Source of the DNA: CSBr16-58 sp051859825
GTDB lineage: Bacteria; Bacteroidota; Bacteroidia; Flavobacteriales; Schleiferiaceae
Reading direction: 5' to 3'
Assembly: GCA_051859825.1 (NCBI GenBank)
Contig: JBHYFA010000005.1
Span: forward strand, 1-50,644
Length of the DNA stretch: 50,644 bases
The notes under the pieces were generated by a model, which was not told the DNA's origin, did no database searches, and worked only from the letters and a program-made list of their open reading frames with translations. Below, piece after piece: positions 18,125 to 26,646 of the stretch. Positions within the stretch are counted from its first letter, which is position 1. Each line of letters begins with the position of its first letter. Both the position numbers and the translations under genes were made by a program.

Positions 18125-18877
18125 ATGTCTGGATACCTGCTTTTTTTTCAAAAACTCATTTTACTTTCCATAAAAAAGCTCTGGCGCTCCACCCTTGATT
18201 TGGTTCCTATCATTGGCGTGGTGGTGTTTTTTCAAGTTATTGTTCTTCGTCAACCTTTTCCAGATTTACAGAATGTGCTTATAGGTTTGGCTTTCGTAAT
18301 TGTTGGATTAACGCTTTTTGTAGAAGGCTTGGAGCTAGGATTATTTCCGATAGGTGAAAATTTAGCGTATTCACTTTCGCAAAAGGGGAGTTTGTTTTGG
18401 TTATTGGTATTTGCCTTTGCCTTTGGTTTTTCCACCAGCATTGCGGAGCCGGCTTTGATTGCGGTGGCAAAGGAAGCTTCTGAGGTGATGGCATTAGAGG
18501 GGGTTATCCAGAGTGATTATACAACATCTTTTGCATTGCATGTGCGATTGGCGGTAGCATTGGCTGTAGGTTTGGCAATTGTTATTGGAGTTTTTCGAAT
18601 TTTAAAAGGATGGCCTATTCACTATATTTTTATTGGTGGGTATGTTCTTGTGATGGGTGTTACCGTGTTTGCCCCTAAAGAAATTGTAGGTTTGGCCTAC
18701 GATGCGGGTGTAGTTACAACCTCTACCATTACGGTTCCCTTGGTTACGGCTTTAGGTGTAGGATTAGCAAAAGTGATTAAAAATAGGAGTCCGTTATTAG
18801 ATGGTTTTGGTTTAATCGCCTTAGCGTCTATACTGCCCATGATTGCGGTTATGCTGTACGCAATATTTTTTATGTAA
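18125..18877 (+). CDS. DUF1538 family membrane protein, paralogue A
   Basis: This 250-residue polytopic protein belongs to DUF1538. Key motifs are FPIG at residues 74-77, AEPALIAVA at 107-115, YDAGVVTTSTITVP at 192-205 and DGFGL at 226-230. All recur in the next gene in the same order. The family is thought to be a transporter, but no substrate is established to my knowledge. Two broken Gly/Pro-rich re-entrant-like segments (AEP and TTSTxTVP) look like a transport core. The second paralogue starts six bases after the stop, then a PII-like gene follows, so all three form one operon. Confidence 0.85.
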   Translation: MSGYLLFFQKLILLSIKKLWRSTLDLVPIIGVVVFFQVIVLRQPFPDLQNVLIGLAFVIVGLTLFVEGLELGLFPIGENLAYSLSQKGSLFWLLVFAFAFGFSTSIAEPALIAVAKEASEVMALEGVIQSDYTTSFALHVRLAVALAVGLAIVIGVFRILKGWPIHYIFIGGYVLVMGVTVFAPKEIVGLAYDAGVVTTSTITVPLVTALGVGLAKVIKNRSPLLDGFGLIALASILPMIAVMLYAIFFM

Positions 18878-18883
18878 GGAGGC

Positions 18884-19642
18884 ATGGAAGATCAATTTAC
18901 TATCACATCAACACTTATCAGCACTATTTTTGATGTTGCACCAATCATTACGCTGATTGCTGTTTTTCAGATTTTTATAATAAAAAAAACGATTCCTAAC
19001 CTTAAAAAAGTAGTTTTAGGCTTTGCGATGGTCATCCTTGGGCTAGCGTTCTTTTTAATCGGTTTAGAGGTTGCGCTTTTTCCCATTGGCTTGAAAATGG
19101 CCAATCAATTGGCTTCCGAAGATTTTATTTCAAGCTACTTCAACGGCAGTTCTTATTACTTGAATTACTATTGGATTTACTTATTTGCGGGAGCCATTGG
19201 CTATGCTGCCACGATTGCTGAGCCTTCGCTTTTAGCTGTTGCTATTAAGGTTGAAAAGGCATCTTCATACACCATAAAGCAAGGCGTATTGCGATTTATC
19301 GTGGCCGCAGGTGTTTCATTTGGTTTGATGCTCGGTGCACTGCGCATTGTTTTGGGACATCCACTTTATTTCTACATTTCAGCAGGCTACATTATAGTCA
19401 TTATTTTAAGTGTTTTTGCTCCAAAAAAACTTATACCTTTGGCTTATGATTCGGGTGGAGTTACTACTTCAACCGTAACCGTCCCCATTGTTGCCGCTTT
19501 AGGTATGGGACTAGCCGCTATGATACCAAACCGCAATTTGGTTATTGATGGTTTTGGATTAATTGTTTTTGCAAATGTGTTCCCAATGATTTCGGTGCTT
19601 ATGTACGCCATTTTTATCGAAAGAATCAAAAAAACCAAATAA
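18884..19642 (+). CDS. DUF1538 family membrane protein, paralogue B
   Basis: The 252-residue product is a paralogue of the gene just before it: FPIG at 66-69, AEPSLLAVA at 112-120, YDSGGVTTSTVTVP at 188-201 and DGFGL at 222-226. In many bacteria DUF1538 proteins are longer and contain two such halves; here the halves appear as two separate genes, which suggests a heterodimer. ATG at 18884 follows a six-base gap with a purine-rich leader (GGAGGC). The PII-like gene begins eight bases after its stop. This tight order supports a membrane complex with a cytoplasmic regulator. Confidence 0.85.
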   Translation: MEDQFTITSTLISTIFDVAPIITLIAVFQIFIIKKTIPNLKKVVLGFAMVILGLAFFLIGLEVALFPIGLKMANQLASEDFISSYFNGSSYYLNYYWIYLFAGAIGYAATIAEPSLLAVAIKVEKASSYTIKQGVLRFIVAAGVSFGLMLGALRIVLGHPLYFYISAGYIIVIILSVFAPKKLIPLAYDSGGVTTSTVTVPIVAALGMGLAAMIPNRNLVIDGFGLIVFANVFPMISVLMYAIFIERIKKTK

Positions 19643-19650
19643 TTTTCATC

Positions 19651-19962
19651 ATGTACAAACTCATTGTTGCCCTAGTAAAGCCCGAAGATACCGACGAGGT
19701 CATCGAAGCGGCCAGAGAAGCCGGAGCCACCGGCGATGTGATCATCCCAGCAAGGGGAAGTGGTCACAAAGAAGCTAAAGCCTTTTTTGGATTGACCATC
19801 GAAAATCAAGTGGAAATGATCCTTTTCGTGGTGAGTAGCCAATGTTGCGACCGAATTATCAATTCCGTGAATGATGTTTGTAACTTCGAAGAACCAGGCA
19901 AGGGATTGCTCTTTGCGGTGGAATTAGATAAGGTAATAGGTCTTCAAAGCCAAATCCACTAA
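19651..19962 (+). CDS. PII-like signal protein with shortened T-loop
   Basis: This 103-residue protein has the PII ferredoxin-like fold: strand MYKLIVALVKPED, helix to about 24, then strand IIPARGSG. The T-loop (about 36-53) is shorter than in GlnB and has no equivalent of the uridylylated Tyr51. The B-loop is kept (PGKGLLFAVELDKVIG, with Lys84), but the C-terminal arginines that bind nucleotide phosphates in GlnB are replaced (Gly97 and Gln99 by my alignment). Two adjacent cysteines (65-66) are present. Its position after two DUF1538 transporter genes suggests it controls them, much as GlnK controls AmtB. The ligand is unknown. Confidence 0.85.
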   Translation: MYKLIVALVKPEDTDEVIEAAREAGATGDVIIPARGSGHKEAKAFFGLTIENQVEMILFVVSSQCCDRIINSVNDVCNFEEPGKGLLFAVELDKVIGLQSQIH

Positions 19963-19967
19963 CGTAA

Positions 19968-20022
19968 AGACGTAGCACGCTAGGTCTCTAGCAGCACGCT
20001 ACGTCTCCACTAAGGTTTTTTT
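19968..20022 (+). terminator. Terminator of the DUF1538/PII-like operon
   Basis: AGACGTAGC (19968-19976) pairs with GCTACGTCT (19998-20006). Inside the loop GCTAG (19979-19983) pairs with CTAGC (19988-19992), forming a nested hairpin. A run of seven T follows at 20016-20022. It begins five bases after the stop of the PII-like gene. Confidence 0.75.
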
Positions 20023-20050
20023 ATAACACCGCAAAATTTCACACTTCAAA

Positions 20051-20905
20051 ATGACAACAGAAACGAACGAAAACAAAGTAAAAATGACCGCTAGGCAAAA
20101 GGCGTTTTTATACTTAGAGCCTTGGTCGTCGAGTAAGGGGTTTTCGCTTTTTGTGGACGGGATTGTTACTGCGGTGATCTTGATCAACGTTGCCGCACTT
20201 ATTGTGGAAACTGTGCCTGAATTACCCGGGGTGGTTTATACGGGTTTGTGGATTATCGAACTTTTCTCAATGGCCTTTTTTACGATAGAATATTTTATGC
20301 GTATTTGGGTTGCGCCGGAGAATCCTAGTTTGCAGAAACATCGATTTCCCCGTTTGCGCTACCTCATCACACCCTTCGCGGTAATCGATTTTTTTGCTAT
20401 ACTGCCTTTTTATCTTTTAGCATTTTTGAATTTCAATGTAAAATTTTTACTCATCCTCCGGCTTTTCCGCTTACTAAAACTCGTTCGTTATTTCAAGGCT
20501 TTGCAAATTATGGTGCGGGTTTTCAAGTCGAAGTCACAAGAGCTGCTCATTGCGGTGTTCTTTACTTTAACGATTCTCATTTTTATTTCATTCCTCATGT
20601 ATTATGTAGAAGGTCCACACCAGCCTGATGTTTTTGGTAGTGTGCCCGAAACCTTCTGGTGGGGCATTATTACGCTTACCACGGTTGGCTACGGTGATGT
20701 TGTGCCGATTACGCCATGGGGGAAGTTTTTTGGAGGAATTATCGCAATACTGGGAATAGGTATTTTTGCTCTTCCCGCCGGTATCCTCGCTTCAGGATTT
20801 TCTACCGAATTGGAAAAAATAACAGACGATTCAGATGATGATGAGCCTGAAGCTTCTTTAGCTTCAAAGGTTTGTCCACATTGTGATCGAGTAATTGATA
20901 CTTAA
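20051..20905 (+). CDS. Voltage-gated potassium channel
   Basis: The 284-residue protein has six membrane segments. S4 at about 131-160 carries regularly spaced charges (LRLFRLLKLVRYFK). The pore has the K+ selectivity filter TTVGYGDV at 210-217. The tail is acidic (DDSDDDEPEA) and ends with a CPHC pair (Cys275, Cys278), half a zinc-ribbon. It resembles bacterial Kv channels such as KvAP and KvLm. It should sit in the inner membrane and set membrane potential. The last bases overlap the upstream extension of the next frame; the next gene's likely GTG start is five bases after the stop. Confidence 0.92.
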   Translation: MTTETNENKVKMTARQKAFLYLEPWSSSKGFSLFVDGIVTAVILINVAALIVETVPELPGVVYTGLWIIELFSMAFFTIEYFMRIWVAPENPSLQKHRFPRLRYLITPFAVIDFFAILPFYLLAFLNFNVKFLLILRLFRLLKLVRYFKALQIMVRVFKSKSQELLIAVFFTLTILIFISFLMYYVEGPHQPDVFGSVPETFWWGIITLTTVGYGDVVPITPWGKFFGGIIAILGIGIFALPAGILASGFSTELEKITDDSDDDEPEASLASKVCPHCDRVIDT

Positions 20906-20909
20906 CTTC

Positions 20910-21902
20910 GTGGATAGTAAAAACGTCATAGCGAGGTACTATCCTAGTGCCAAAGTCAGGAAGTATCTGGTTTTGGTTATCAAGTTTTTGGTAGCCTCAG
21001 CAGCCATCGTTTTTCTGGCTGATGCTCTGGCAAATCGTCGTTTAGAACTCATTTCCTTTCCTGCTAGGTGGAGCAGGGAGCACTATTATATACTACTTCT
21101 TTTCTTTTTCGGGGCAACGATAAATTTTCTTTTAGATGTCTTGCTTTGGCGACGAATAAGCGTTGCTGCAAGGAAGGTTGAATGGCGAAAGGCAGCCTTT
21201 CACCACCTTCGATCAATCACATTGGGTTTTATTACGCCCTATAATGTTGGTGAGTTTGGAGGGAAAGCGCGACAGTATAAAGCGCCTATGGAACAAATCA
21301 AGGCGGTGTATCTCACCTACATTTTTCGTTACGTAAAAATGAGTTCCCGTAACATCATTGGCTCGCTTGCTCTTTTGTGGTTGGTTACGTCTGGAAACTT
21401 CCTGGAAATTTCCTACTGGCAGGCTATGGGTATTTTGGTGCTCGCCGTTTTTGTGGTACTAATCTATTTCCAAATGGAGCGCATTGTACCACTCATTTCG
21501 GGTTTGGTGGTTTTGGGCAGAAAGTATTTTTCTCCTTTAGCCCGAATAACCATGAAACCGGGTAAAAAGCTTGTTTGGCTATTCTATGGATCTCTCAAGT
21601 TCTTGGTTTACCCCTCGCAGTTTGTCCTTGCGTTGGTGTTTTTTGACCCAACACTAAGTTTCTCTGTAAATATATTAGCTCTGAGTTTGGTCTATTATTC
21701 GGTAGCCGCTTTTTTGCCCTCAGCACAAGTTATTGACCCCATAGTGAAGAGTGCTGCCGGAGTATTCATCTTATCGGGAAGTGTTGCTAATCCGGAAAGT
21801 ATTGTTGTGGCTACCACGGCGGTTTGGGCGGTTAACGTTGCCATACCCGCTTTTCTAGGAACCTTGTTGCTGTTTTTTAAGCGAAAAAATTTAGAAGCTT
21901 AA
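20910..21902 (+). CDS. LPG-synthase/UPF0104-type membrane protein
   Basis: The 330-residue polytopic protein resembles the lysylphosphatidylglycerol synthase membrane domain/YbhN family: about eight hydrophobic segments, with HLRSITLGFITPYNVGEFGGKARQY near residue 95-120, the region that holds the family's P-x-x-x-GE motif. No aminoacyl-transferase domain is attached, so it is not an LPG synthase as such; flippase-like roles are proposed for stand-alone members. The GTG at 20910 is preferred; a TTG at 20895 would overlap the channel gene. There is no ATG near the start. The 3' end overlaps the convergent DUF2797 gene by 12 bases. Confidence 0.75.
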   Translation: MDSKNVIARYYPSAKVRKYLVLVIKFLVASAAIVFLADALANRRLELISFPARWSREHYYILLLFFFGATINFLLDVLLWRRISVAARKVEWRKAAFHHLRSITLGFITPYNVGEFGGKARQYKAPMEQIKAVYLTYIFRYVKMSSRNIIGSLALLWLVTSGNFLEISYWQAMGILVLAVFVVLIYFQMERIVPLISGLVVLGRKYFSPLARITMKPGKKLVWLFYGSLKFLVYPSQFVLALVFFDPTLSFSVNILALSLVYYSVAAFLPSAQVIDPIVKSAAGVFILSGSVANPESIVVATTAVWAVNVAIPAFLGTLLLFFKRKNLEA

Positions 21903-22685
21903 GGAAACATGATGTCCCTCATGGCTCCGAACATTAAATACACGACCATCAGTAAAAATTAAATACTGTCCGCGTACACCCGAAAGTTCGCCCGAAACTT
22001 CATCGGTTTTTTTGAAAGTAATGCTCGTAACTTTTGGTGCGTATTTCTCCACGGGATAGGCAATTTTGAGGCTTTCATTTTCAGGGCTGACAAATTTTTG
22101 TAATTCATCGGTTAGTAAGCCGCTGATTCGCTGTTTTTCTGCCTGTAAATCAATCTCAGCATCGCCTTCTCGCAGCATAGCGCGCCAATCGGTTTTGTCT
22201 GAAAGATGTTGTTTTAGAAAGACTTCTATCTGGCCAGCCTCAAATCTATTGGTAGTTTCGGCCAACACTATGGCTTCCACGGCTCCTTGGTCTATCCATC
22301 GCTGAAAACGGGCTTTCTTGCGGGTGACGCCCACTTTTAGTCCGCCGGAGTTTGCAAGATATACCACGTGAGGTTGCAGCTGGTAGCGTTTTTCAAATTC
22401 TAAATCCCGATCTTCAATGTCTAAGTGCGCCTTGCTTTTCTCGGGGAAAAATATGGCTTCTCCAGCCTCCGGACGTGTTTGAAAGCAGTCAAAGCAAAAG
22501 TTTTGTCGGAACACACGATCTACTTCTTTCCCGCATAGACAGGTGATTTTGTGTTTGTAAAGCAGCGATATGTTTTGCCCAATCAGTTTATTTACGTGAA
22601 TGACATCTTTGCCTAAGTTGAGGTAGTATTGTACAAGGTCTGTGCTTTCAGACTCCATTTTATTTAAGTAACCGTGAAATTCCAT
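21891..22685 (-). CDS. DUF2797 family protein
   Basis: This 264-residue protein matches DUF2797 in outline: HGYLNKMESE near the start, then HVNKLIGQNISLLY, a four-cysteine zinc-binding pattern (CLCG then CFDC), VYLANSGGLKVGVTRK, RWIDQGAVEAI and EVFLKQHLSDKTDWR. The YLA...GLKVGVT...RWIDQGA stretch resembles a GIY-YIG nuclease core. The function is not established. It overlaps the preceding plus-strand gene at the 3' ends by 12 bases. No clean promoter was seen. Confidence 0.88.
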   Translation of the reverse strand: MEFHGYLNKMESESTDLVQYYLNLGKDVIHVNKLIGQNISLLYKHKITCLCGKEVDRVFRQNFCFDCFQTRPEAGEAIFFPEKSKAHLDIEDRDLEFEKRYQLQPHVVYLANSGGLKVGVTRKKARFQRWIDQGAVEAIVLAETTNRFEAGQIEVFLKQHLSDKTDWRAMLREGDAEIDLQAEKQRISGLLTDELQKFVSPENESLKIAYPVEKYAPKVTSITFKKTDEVSGELSGVRGQYLIFTDGRVFNVRSHEGHHVSLSF

Positions 22686-22718
22686 AGGGGCTATTTTTTC
22701 TTTTTTTATGCAAAAATT

Positions 22719-24047
22719 TTATGTGAGAAATAGGCTTAAAGCATACACTACCACACCAATGATCATGAGCATGGTAGTGTATGGTAAAACTTGATACGCC
22801 TTTAATCCGGTGATAGATAACAGTGGCAGTGCCCAAAAAGGTTGAAGCATATTCGTAAGTTGGTCACCGTAGGCCATTGCCATAATTCCTTTTTCTAGGG
22901 CTAAACCACTGCTTTCGCAAATGGAAATAATCAAAGGCCCCTGCACCGCCCACTGTCCACCGCCGCTCGGTACAAAGAAGTTGACTATTGCTGAGCTACT
23001 CATTATTAGGAAAGGCATGGTGGTTTCGTTTCCGAAAACCAAAAACCACTCGGTAAATTCGGAAATGAGGTTGCCGTATTTGAGCATGCCCATTATGCCA
23101 AAGTAAAAGGGAAACTGGATGAGAATTGCCGCCGCGCCATCCATTCCGGCTTTTACACTGCGGAAAAAATCGGCAATACTTCCGTGGAGAATGATTGCTA
23201 AGCCTAAAAATATCCCGTTTAGGTAATTCGGTCCAAAAGATGAAAGGCCGCTAAACAATGGGTAAATGTGCACACTAAGTAACGCTAGCCCCAAGAAGAT
23301 TGCTACCCACTTACTGTATTCAAAGCGTTCTGCTCCTTGAGGTTTTTCTCTGGGATGTTTTTCAATAGGGGTTGAAGCGCCCGCATAATCGGAAGATGTA
23401 TTTCGCGATATGAAAAATAAAAAAACGGGAACGAGTACCAATAGTATCCCGAAGGAAACAAGATTACTGGTACTGAAAATGGTTTCGGATACGGGAAGGA
23501 AATCGGGCAGACTTGCAAGCCCAGCCACTTCTTTGAGTTGGCCTTCTTCCGCCGCTTTAAGTGGAGCAGAGCCCGAAATGCCGGAGTGCCACGTCATCAT
23601 GCCGGAGTATCCAGCGGCGCCCAAAAGAGGAAAGTGAAAACGAATATTTCGGGAGGAGAAACTATCTGCGAGTTTCTTCGCCATAATGGCGTCAATAACC
23701 AATCCCAATCCCCAATTGATCCAGCAGAGCAACATGCTGCTGGTACTGAGAATGATAATTCCAACGGATTGAGACGGGATGCGTTTTAACCCAAGCTCAA
23801 TGTATTTTTCGGCCAAAGGACTCACGGCAATGCTATACCCTAAAATGAGAATCAGGGCCATCTGAAAAGTAAACACCAGCAGAGGAGCGTCCCAAAACCC
23901 CCTCTGCCAGTGTTCTCCTATATCTCCTAACGAATTACCGTAGGTCAGCGAAATAATTGCAGCAAGAGCAGTAAGCAAAATGGCCAGACCAAAAGGACCG
24001 GGCATGACGTAGCGAAAAACGCGCTCGAAGTGCTGCGAGGCCGACAT
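22719..24047 (-). CDS. atoE: AtoE-type short-chain fatty acid transporter
   Basis: The 442-residue protein has about twelve membrane segments and matches the short-chain fatty acid transporter family, including PSGGGQWAVQGPLI near residue 360 and GDQLTNMLQPFWALPLL near 395-410, both characteristic. It would import compounds such as acetoacetate or butyrate across the inner membrane. It follows the DUF3127 gene after three bases and so shares its promoter. No acetoacetate metabolism genes are adjacent. Confidence 0.88.
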   Translation of the reverse strand: MSASQHFERVFRYVMPGPFGLAILLTALAAIISLTYGNSLGDIGEHWQRGFWDAPLLVFTFQMALILILGYSIAVSPLAEKYIELGLKRIPSQSVGIIILSTSSMLLCWINWGLGLVIDAIMAKKLADSFSSRNIRFHFPLLGAAGYSGMMTWHSGISGSAPLKAAEEGQLKEVAGLASLPDFLPVSETIFSTSNLVSFGILLVLVPVFLFFISRNTSSDYAGASTPIEKHPREKPQGAERFEYSKWVAIFLGLALLSVHIYPLFSGLSSFGPNYLNGIFLGLAIILHGSIADFFRSVKAGMDGAAAILIQFPFYFGIMGMLKYGNLISEFTEWFLVFGNETTMPFLIMSSSAIVNFFVPSGGGQWAVQGPLIISICESSGLALEKGIMAMAYGDQLTNMLQPFWALPLLSITGLKAYQVLPYTTMLMIIGVVVYALSLFLT

Positions 24048-24050
24048 TAC

Positions 24051-24446
24051 TTAGAATGGCAAATCATCATCATCGCCTCCATCGTCTTTAGGTAATGCAT
24101 CTAGTGGAGGTAAATTAGCGGGAGGGGTAGTAGCCGCCGCAGTTGGTTGAGGCGCCGATTGCGTAGCGCCACCACTATTGGCCTCAATACGCCATCCGTG
24201 AATGGAATTGAAATATTTTACCTGACCATCAGGTGCAGTCCACTCACGACCACGCAGATTAATAGAAACAGTAACCTCTTGACCTACTTGATAGTTGTTA
24301 AGTAAATCTACTTTGTCTTGGATAAACTCAATGAGAATATGCTGAGGATATTGCTCTAAGGTAGTAATCACCGCTTCTCTTTTGCGAAAGGTAGCGCTGA
24401 TTTGTTTTTCGGGATAAATTTCTTTGATTCTTCCTGTGATTTCCAT
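24051..24446 (-). CDS. DUF3127 family protein (OB-fold-like)
   Basis: This 131-residue protein matches DUF3127 in its first 90 residues: EITGRIKEIYPEKQIS, FRKREAVITTLEQYPQHILIE, and VSINLRGREWTAPDGQVKYFNSIHGWRIE. The fold is like the OB domain of single-strand DNA-binding proteins, and the C-terminus is a low-complexity Ala/Pro linker ending in an acidic tail with Asp-Asp-Leu-Pro-Phe, exactly the type of tip that SSB uses to recruit partners. A nucleic-acid role is therefore plausible but unproven. It has a strong promoter and is co-transcribed with atoE. Confidence 0.88.
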   Translation of the reverse strand: MEITGRIKEIYPEKQISATFRKREAVITTLEQYPQHILIEFIQDKVDLLNNYQVGQEVTVSINLRGREWTAPDGQVKYFNSIHGWRIEANSGGATQSAPQPTAAATTPPANLPPLDALPKDDGGDDDDLPF

Positions 24447-24461
24447 GATTTATTTTTTTGG

Positions 24462-24492
24462 CAAATATATAATGTAAGAAAATTAAAACAAA
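24462..24492 (-). promoter_or_regulatory. Promoter for the DUF3127-atoE operon
   Basis: On the minus strand this reads TTTG-N19-TATATTTG, a full match to the Bacteroidota promoter. The -7 element is 16 bases from the ATG at 24446. Confidence 0.75.
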
Positions 24493-24494
24493 AT

Positions 24495-25394
24495 TTATTT
24501 TGCGATATTGTCGCACAAAAGAACTTTCCAGGCTTTTTTCACTTTTCCGTCGAGGAGGTATTCCTTGGCAAGATGGTGTAAAGCTTCACGGGCTTCTAGT
24601 CCGTGTTCGGTTTGTTTGAAAATCGCTTCAACTTTAGGGTGTTTTAGAATTTCACGAACTTCCTCCTCGGTAGGTACAGCCTCAACATTCCCGAGTTTGG
24701 CAAGGTCGCCACCGCTTAAAATGTATGAATTGCGAATTCGGGGAGGAATAGCATCCACGCCAATTCCTTTAGTGGCTAAGGGCTTTTCAACTTCAAAAAG
24801 AGCGGAGCCGGAAGCACGGGCGTACCAATTTCCACCCAATCTGGCAACTAAGTCTATTTTGTATTGATCGATATTTCCATTGGCATCGAGGATTTCAGGG
24901 TCGATGTGCATTTTCAGTATCTCGCAAATTACCAGGTTGCCAGCTCCTCCTTGGTCACCCAAGGCGATGATTTCGTTTACCTTGCATTCCATCTGTACGG
25001 GCGACTCTTTTACTCTTGGGGGAGTTACCATATCGGAGTCGAGCATGGTTAAGCCCGACTTGATAAATTCGTTTACTCCGGTTTCGTATTCCGTACTCGA
25101 AAGTGATGTTTGCTCTACAATGGCGTAATTTACGACGTTGATTACTACCTCGCCGGTTGCTTCAACATTGCGCAGGGTATCCTTCGTGGTATTGTTACGA
25201 ACTCTTCGCGCCGGTGAAAAAATCAAAATGGGCGGATTACTGCTGAAAACGTTGAAGAAACTGAAGGGACTTAGATTGGGGTTGCCATCGCGGTCAACAG
25301 TGCTTGCTAAAGCTATTGGTCTCGGTCCAATGGCAGCTTGCAGGTATTTTTGCCGCTCTTGCGGACTCAATTCACTGAGAGTGAGGTTTATCAT
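24495..25394 (-). CDS. Flavin reductase family protein (FMN-binding split barrel)
   Basis: The 299-residue product has the flavin-reductase-like split-barrel core: GPRPIALASTVDRDGNPNLSPFSFF near residues 27-50, then PPILIFSPARR and NTTKDTLRN, with GEVVINVV. These segments bind FMN in this family. The C-terminal 90 residues are helical (EEEVREILKHPKV). A stand-alone member may reduce flavin with NAD(P)H or act as a small FMN enzyme; the substrate is unknown. It is monocistronic with its own strong promoter; its stop lies next to the promoter of the DUF3127 gene. Confidence 0.85.
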   Translation of the reverse strand: MINLTLSELSPQERQKYLQAAIGPRPIALASTVDRDGNPNLSPFSFFNVFSSNPPILIFSPARRVRNNTTKDTLRNVEATGEVVINVVNYAIVEQTSLSSTEYETGVNEFIKSGLTMLDSDMVTPPRVKESPVQMECKVNEIIALGDQGGAGNLVICEILKMHIDPEILDANGNIDQYKIDLVARLGGNWYARASGSALFEVEKPLATKGIGVDAIPPRIRNSYILSGGDLAKLGNVEAVPTEEEVREILKHPKVEAIFKQTEHGLEAREALHHLAKEYLLDGKVKKAWKVLLCDNIAK

Positions 25395-25422
25395 GTGGGA
25401 TTTCTTTTAGCATCTAAACTCG

Positions 25423-25454
25423 CAAATGTACTACACGAATCAAGCAAAAACAAA
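25423..25454 (-). promoter_or_regulatory. Promoter for the flavin reductase gene
   Basis: On the minus strand this reads TTTG-N20-TACATTTG, a perfect match to the Bacteroidota consensus, 29 bases from the ATG. Confidence 0.8.
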
Positions 25455-25632
25455 GTAAAGATTTTGATGAGGATACAAAGTTTTTAATTACTTTTGACAA
25501 GTCGGTCAAATACATCAAAAACCTAAACTTAAACCAGTAATCTCCGGCTAAACCCACCCTTTAATTCACTTCAAGCTACTTAAATATAATGGTGTGTTTC
25601 GCCCCTACTATAAAACTTTAATCAAAATAAAC

Positions 25633-26646
25633 ATGAACAATTCCATCCACTTTTTAAGCAGATTATTTTTAGCTTCTTTATTTATTGCGTTCTCGGCTTC
25701 TTGTTCCAAAGATGATGATGATGAAAAAAATGGAGGAGGCACGAATACGCAAAACCCCAATCGCTATCGACAAGAAATTTTCAGTTCAACCACCCGAACC
25801 AATGTTGCTTACACTGCTGATGGGGATTTAACGATGGACATCTTTCGTCCGGTTGATGACAATAATCGTTCGCGCCCGGTAATCCTTTTTGCACATTCAG
25901 GTTCATTTTTTGATGGCGCGCGCAATTCACAAGAGATGCTTAGACTATGCGAAAGCTTTGCTAAGCGAGGATATGTAACAGTTAACCTTGATTATCGCCT
26001 AGGTTCGGGTATACAGGTGCTCAATGATTCCATCCAGATGTTGGAAGTTATTGTTCGAGGTGCCCACGATATGAAAGCGGCAGTTCGTTTCTTGAGAAAA
26101 ACTTTTTCTGAAAATAATACCTACGGAATTGACACGTCAAAAATCGTGATTGGTGGAAGTGGTGCGGGCGCAACCTTGGCTTTACATACCGGTTTTATGA
26201 ATAATCAGCAAGTAGTGCCTCTGCATATTGCGCAAATTCTTTTGGCAGAAGGCGGGCTTCATGGTTTGAGAGGACATTTAGGTTTTAGCAATAAAGTACA
26301 CGGGGTGATTAATCTTGCTGGGGGCATAAATTCACTTAGTTTTATTGAGTTTGGTGGACCGGCTGTGATTTCTATCCATGGCAATCAAGACGATAATTTC
26401 CCTTATTTCTGTGGAAAAGTGTTTGAATCTTTCCCGCCTACTACTACCCGTTTACGACTTTGTGGCGGTGGAAGAGTTGTCTCTAGAGCCAGTTCACTCC
26501 AAATTCCATCCAAGCTTATGAGTATTGATGGTGCTGGTCATCGTCCTTGGGTTAACTCCTCGGGCGTTCCTCAACCTTTGATGGATGAAGTGATTGACGA
26601 AATTTCAGACTTCCTCTATACCAACATTATTACCGGCGGTGAGTAG
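25633..26646 (+). CDS. Lipoprotein alpha/beta hydrolase (esterase-like)
   Basis: The 337-residue protein has a lipobox (SASC, Cys24) followed by an acidic run. The hydrolase core shows the oxyanion segment ILFAHSGSFFDGA near 84-96, the nucleophile elbow GGSGAG with Ser176, an acid in GNQDDN (Asp253 probable) and His303 in DGAGHRPW, a full Ser-Asp-His set. It resembles BD-FAE/carboxylesterase-like hydrolases. It should act in the periplasm or at the outer membrane. The ATG at 25633 is preferred because the signal begins there, although the frame is open upstream. Its stop overlaps the GTG start of lpxK. Confidence 0.8.
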   Translation: MNNSIHFLSRLFLASLFIAFSASCSKDDDDEKNGGGTNTQNPNRYRQEIFSSTTRTNVAYTADGDLTMDIFRPVDDNNRSRPVILFAHSGSFFDGARNSQEMLRLCESFAKRGYVTVNLDYRLGSGIQVLNDSIQMLEVIVRGAHDMKAAVRFLRKTFSENNTYGIDTSKIVIGGSGAGATLALHTGFMNNQQVVPLHIAQILLAEGGLHGLRGHLGFSNKVHGVINLAGGINSLSFIEFGGPAVISIHGNQDDNFPYFCGKVFESFPPTTTRLRLCGGGRVVSRASSLQIPSKLMSIDGAGHRPWVNSSGVPQPLMDEVIDEISDFLYTNIITGGE

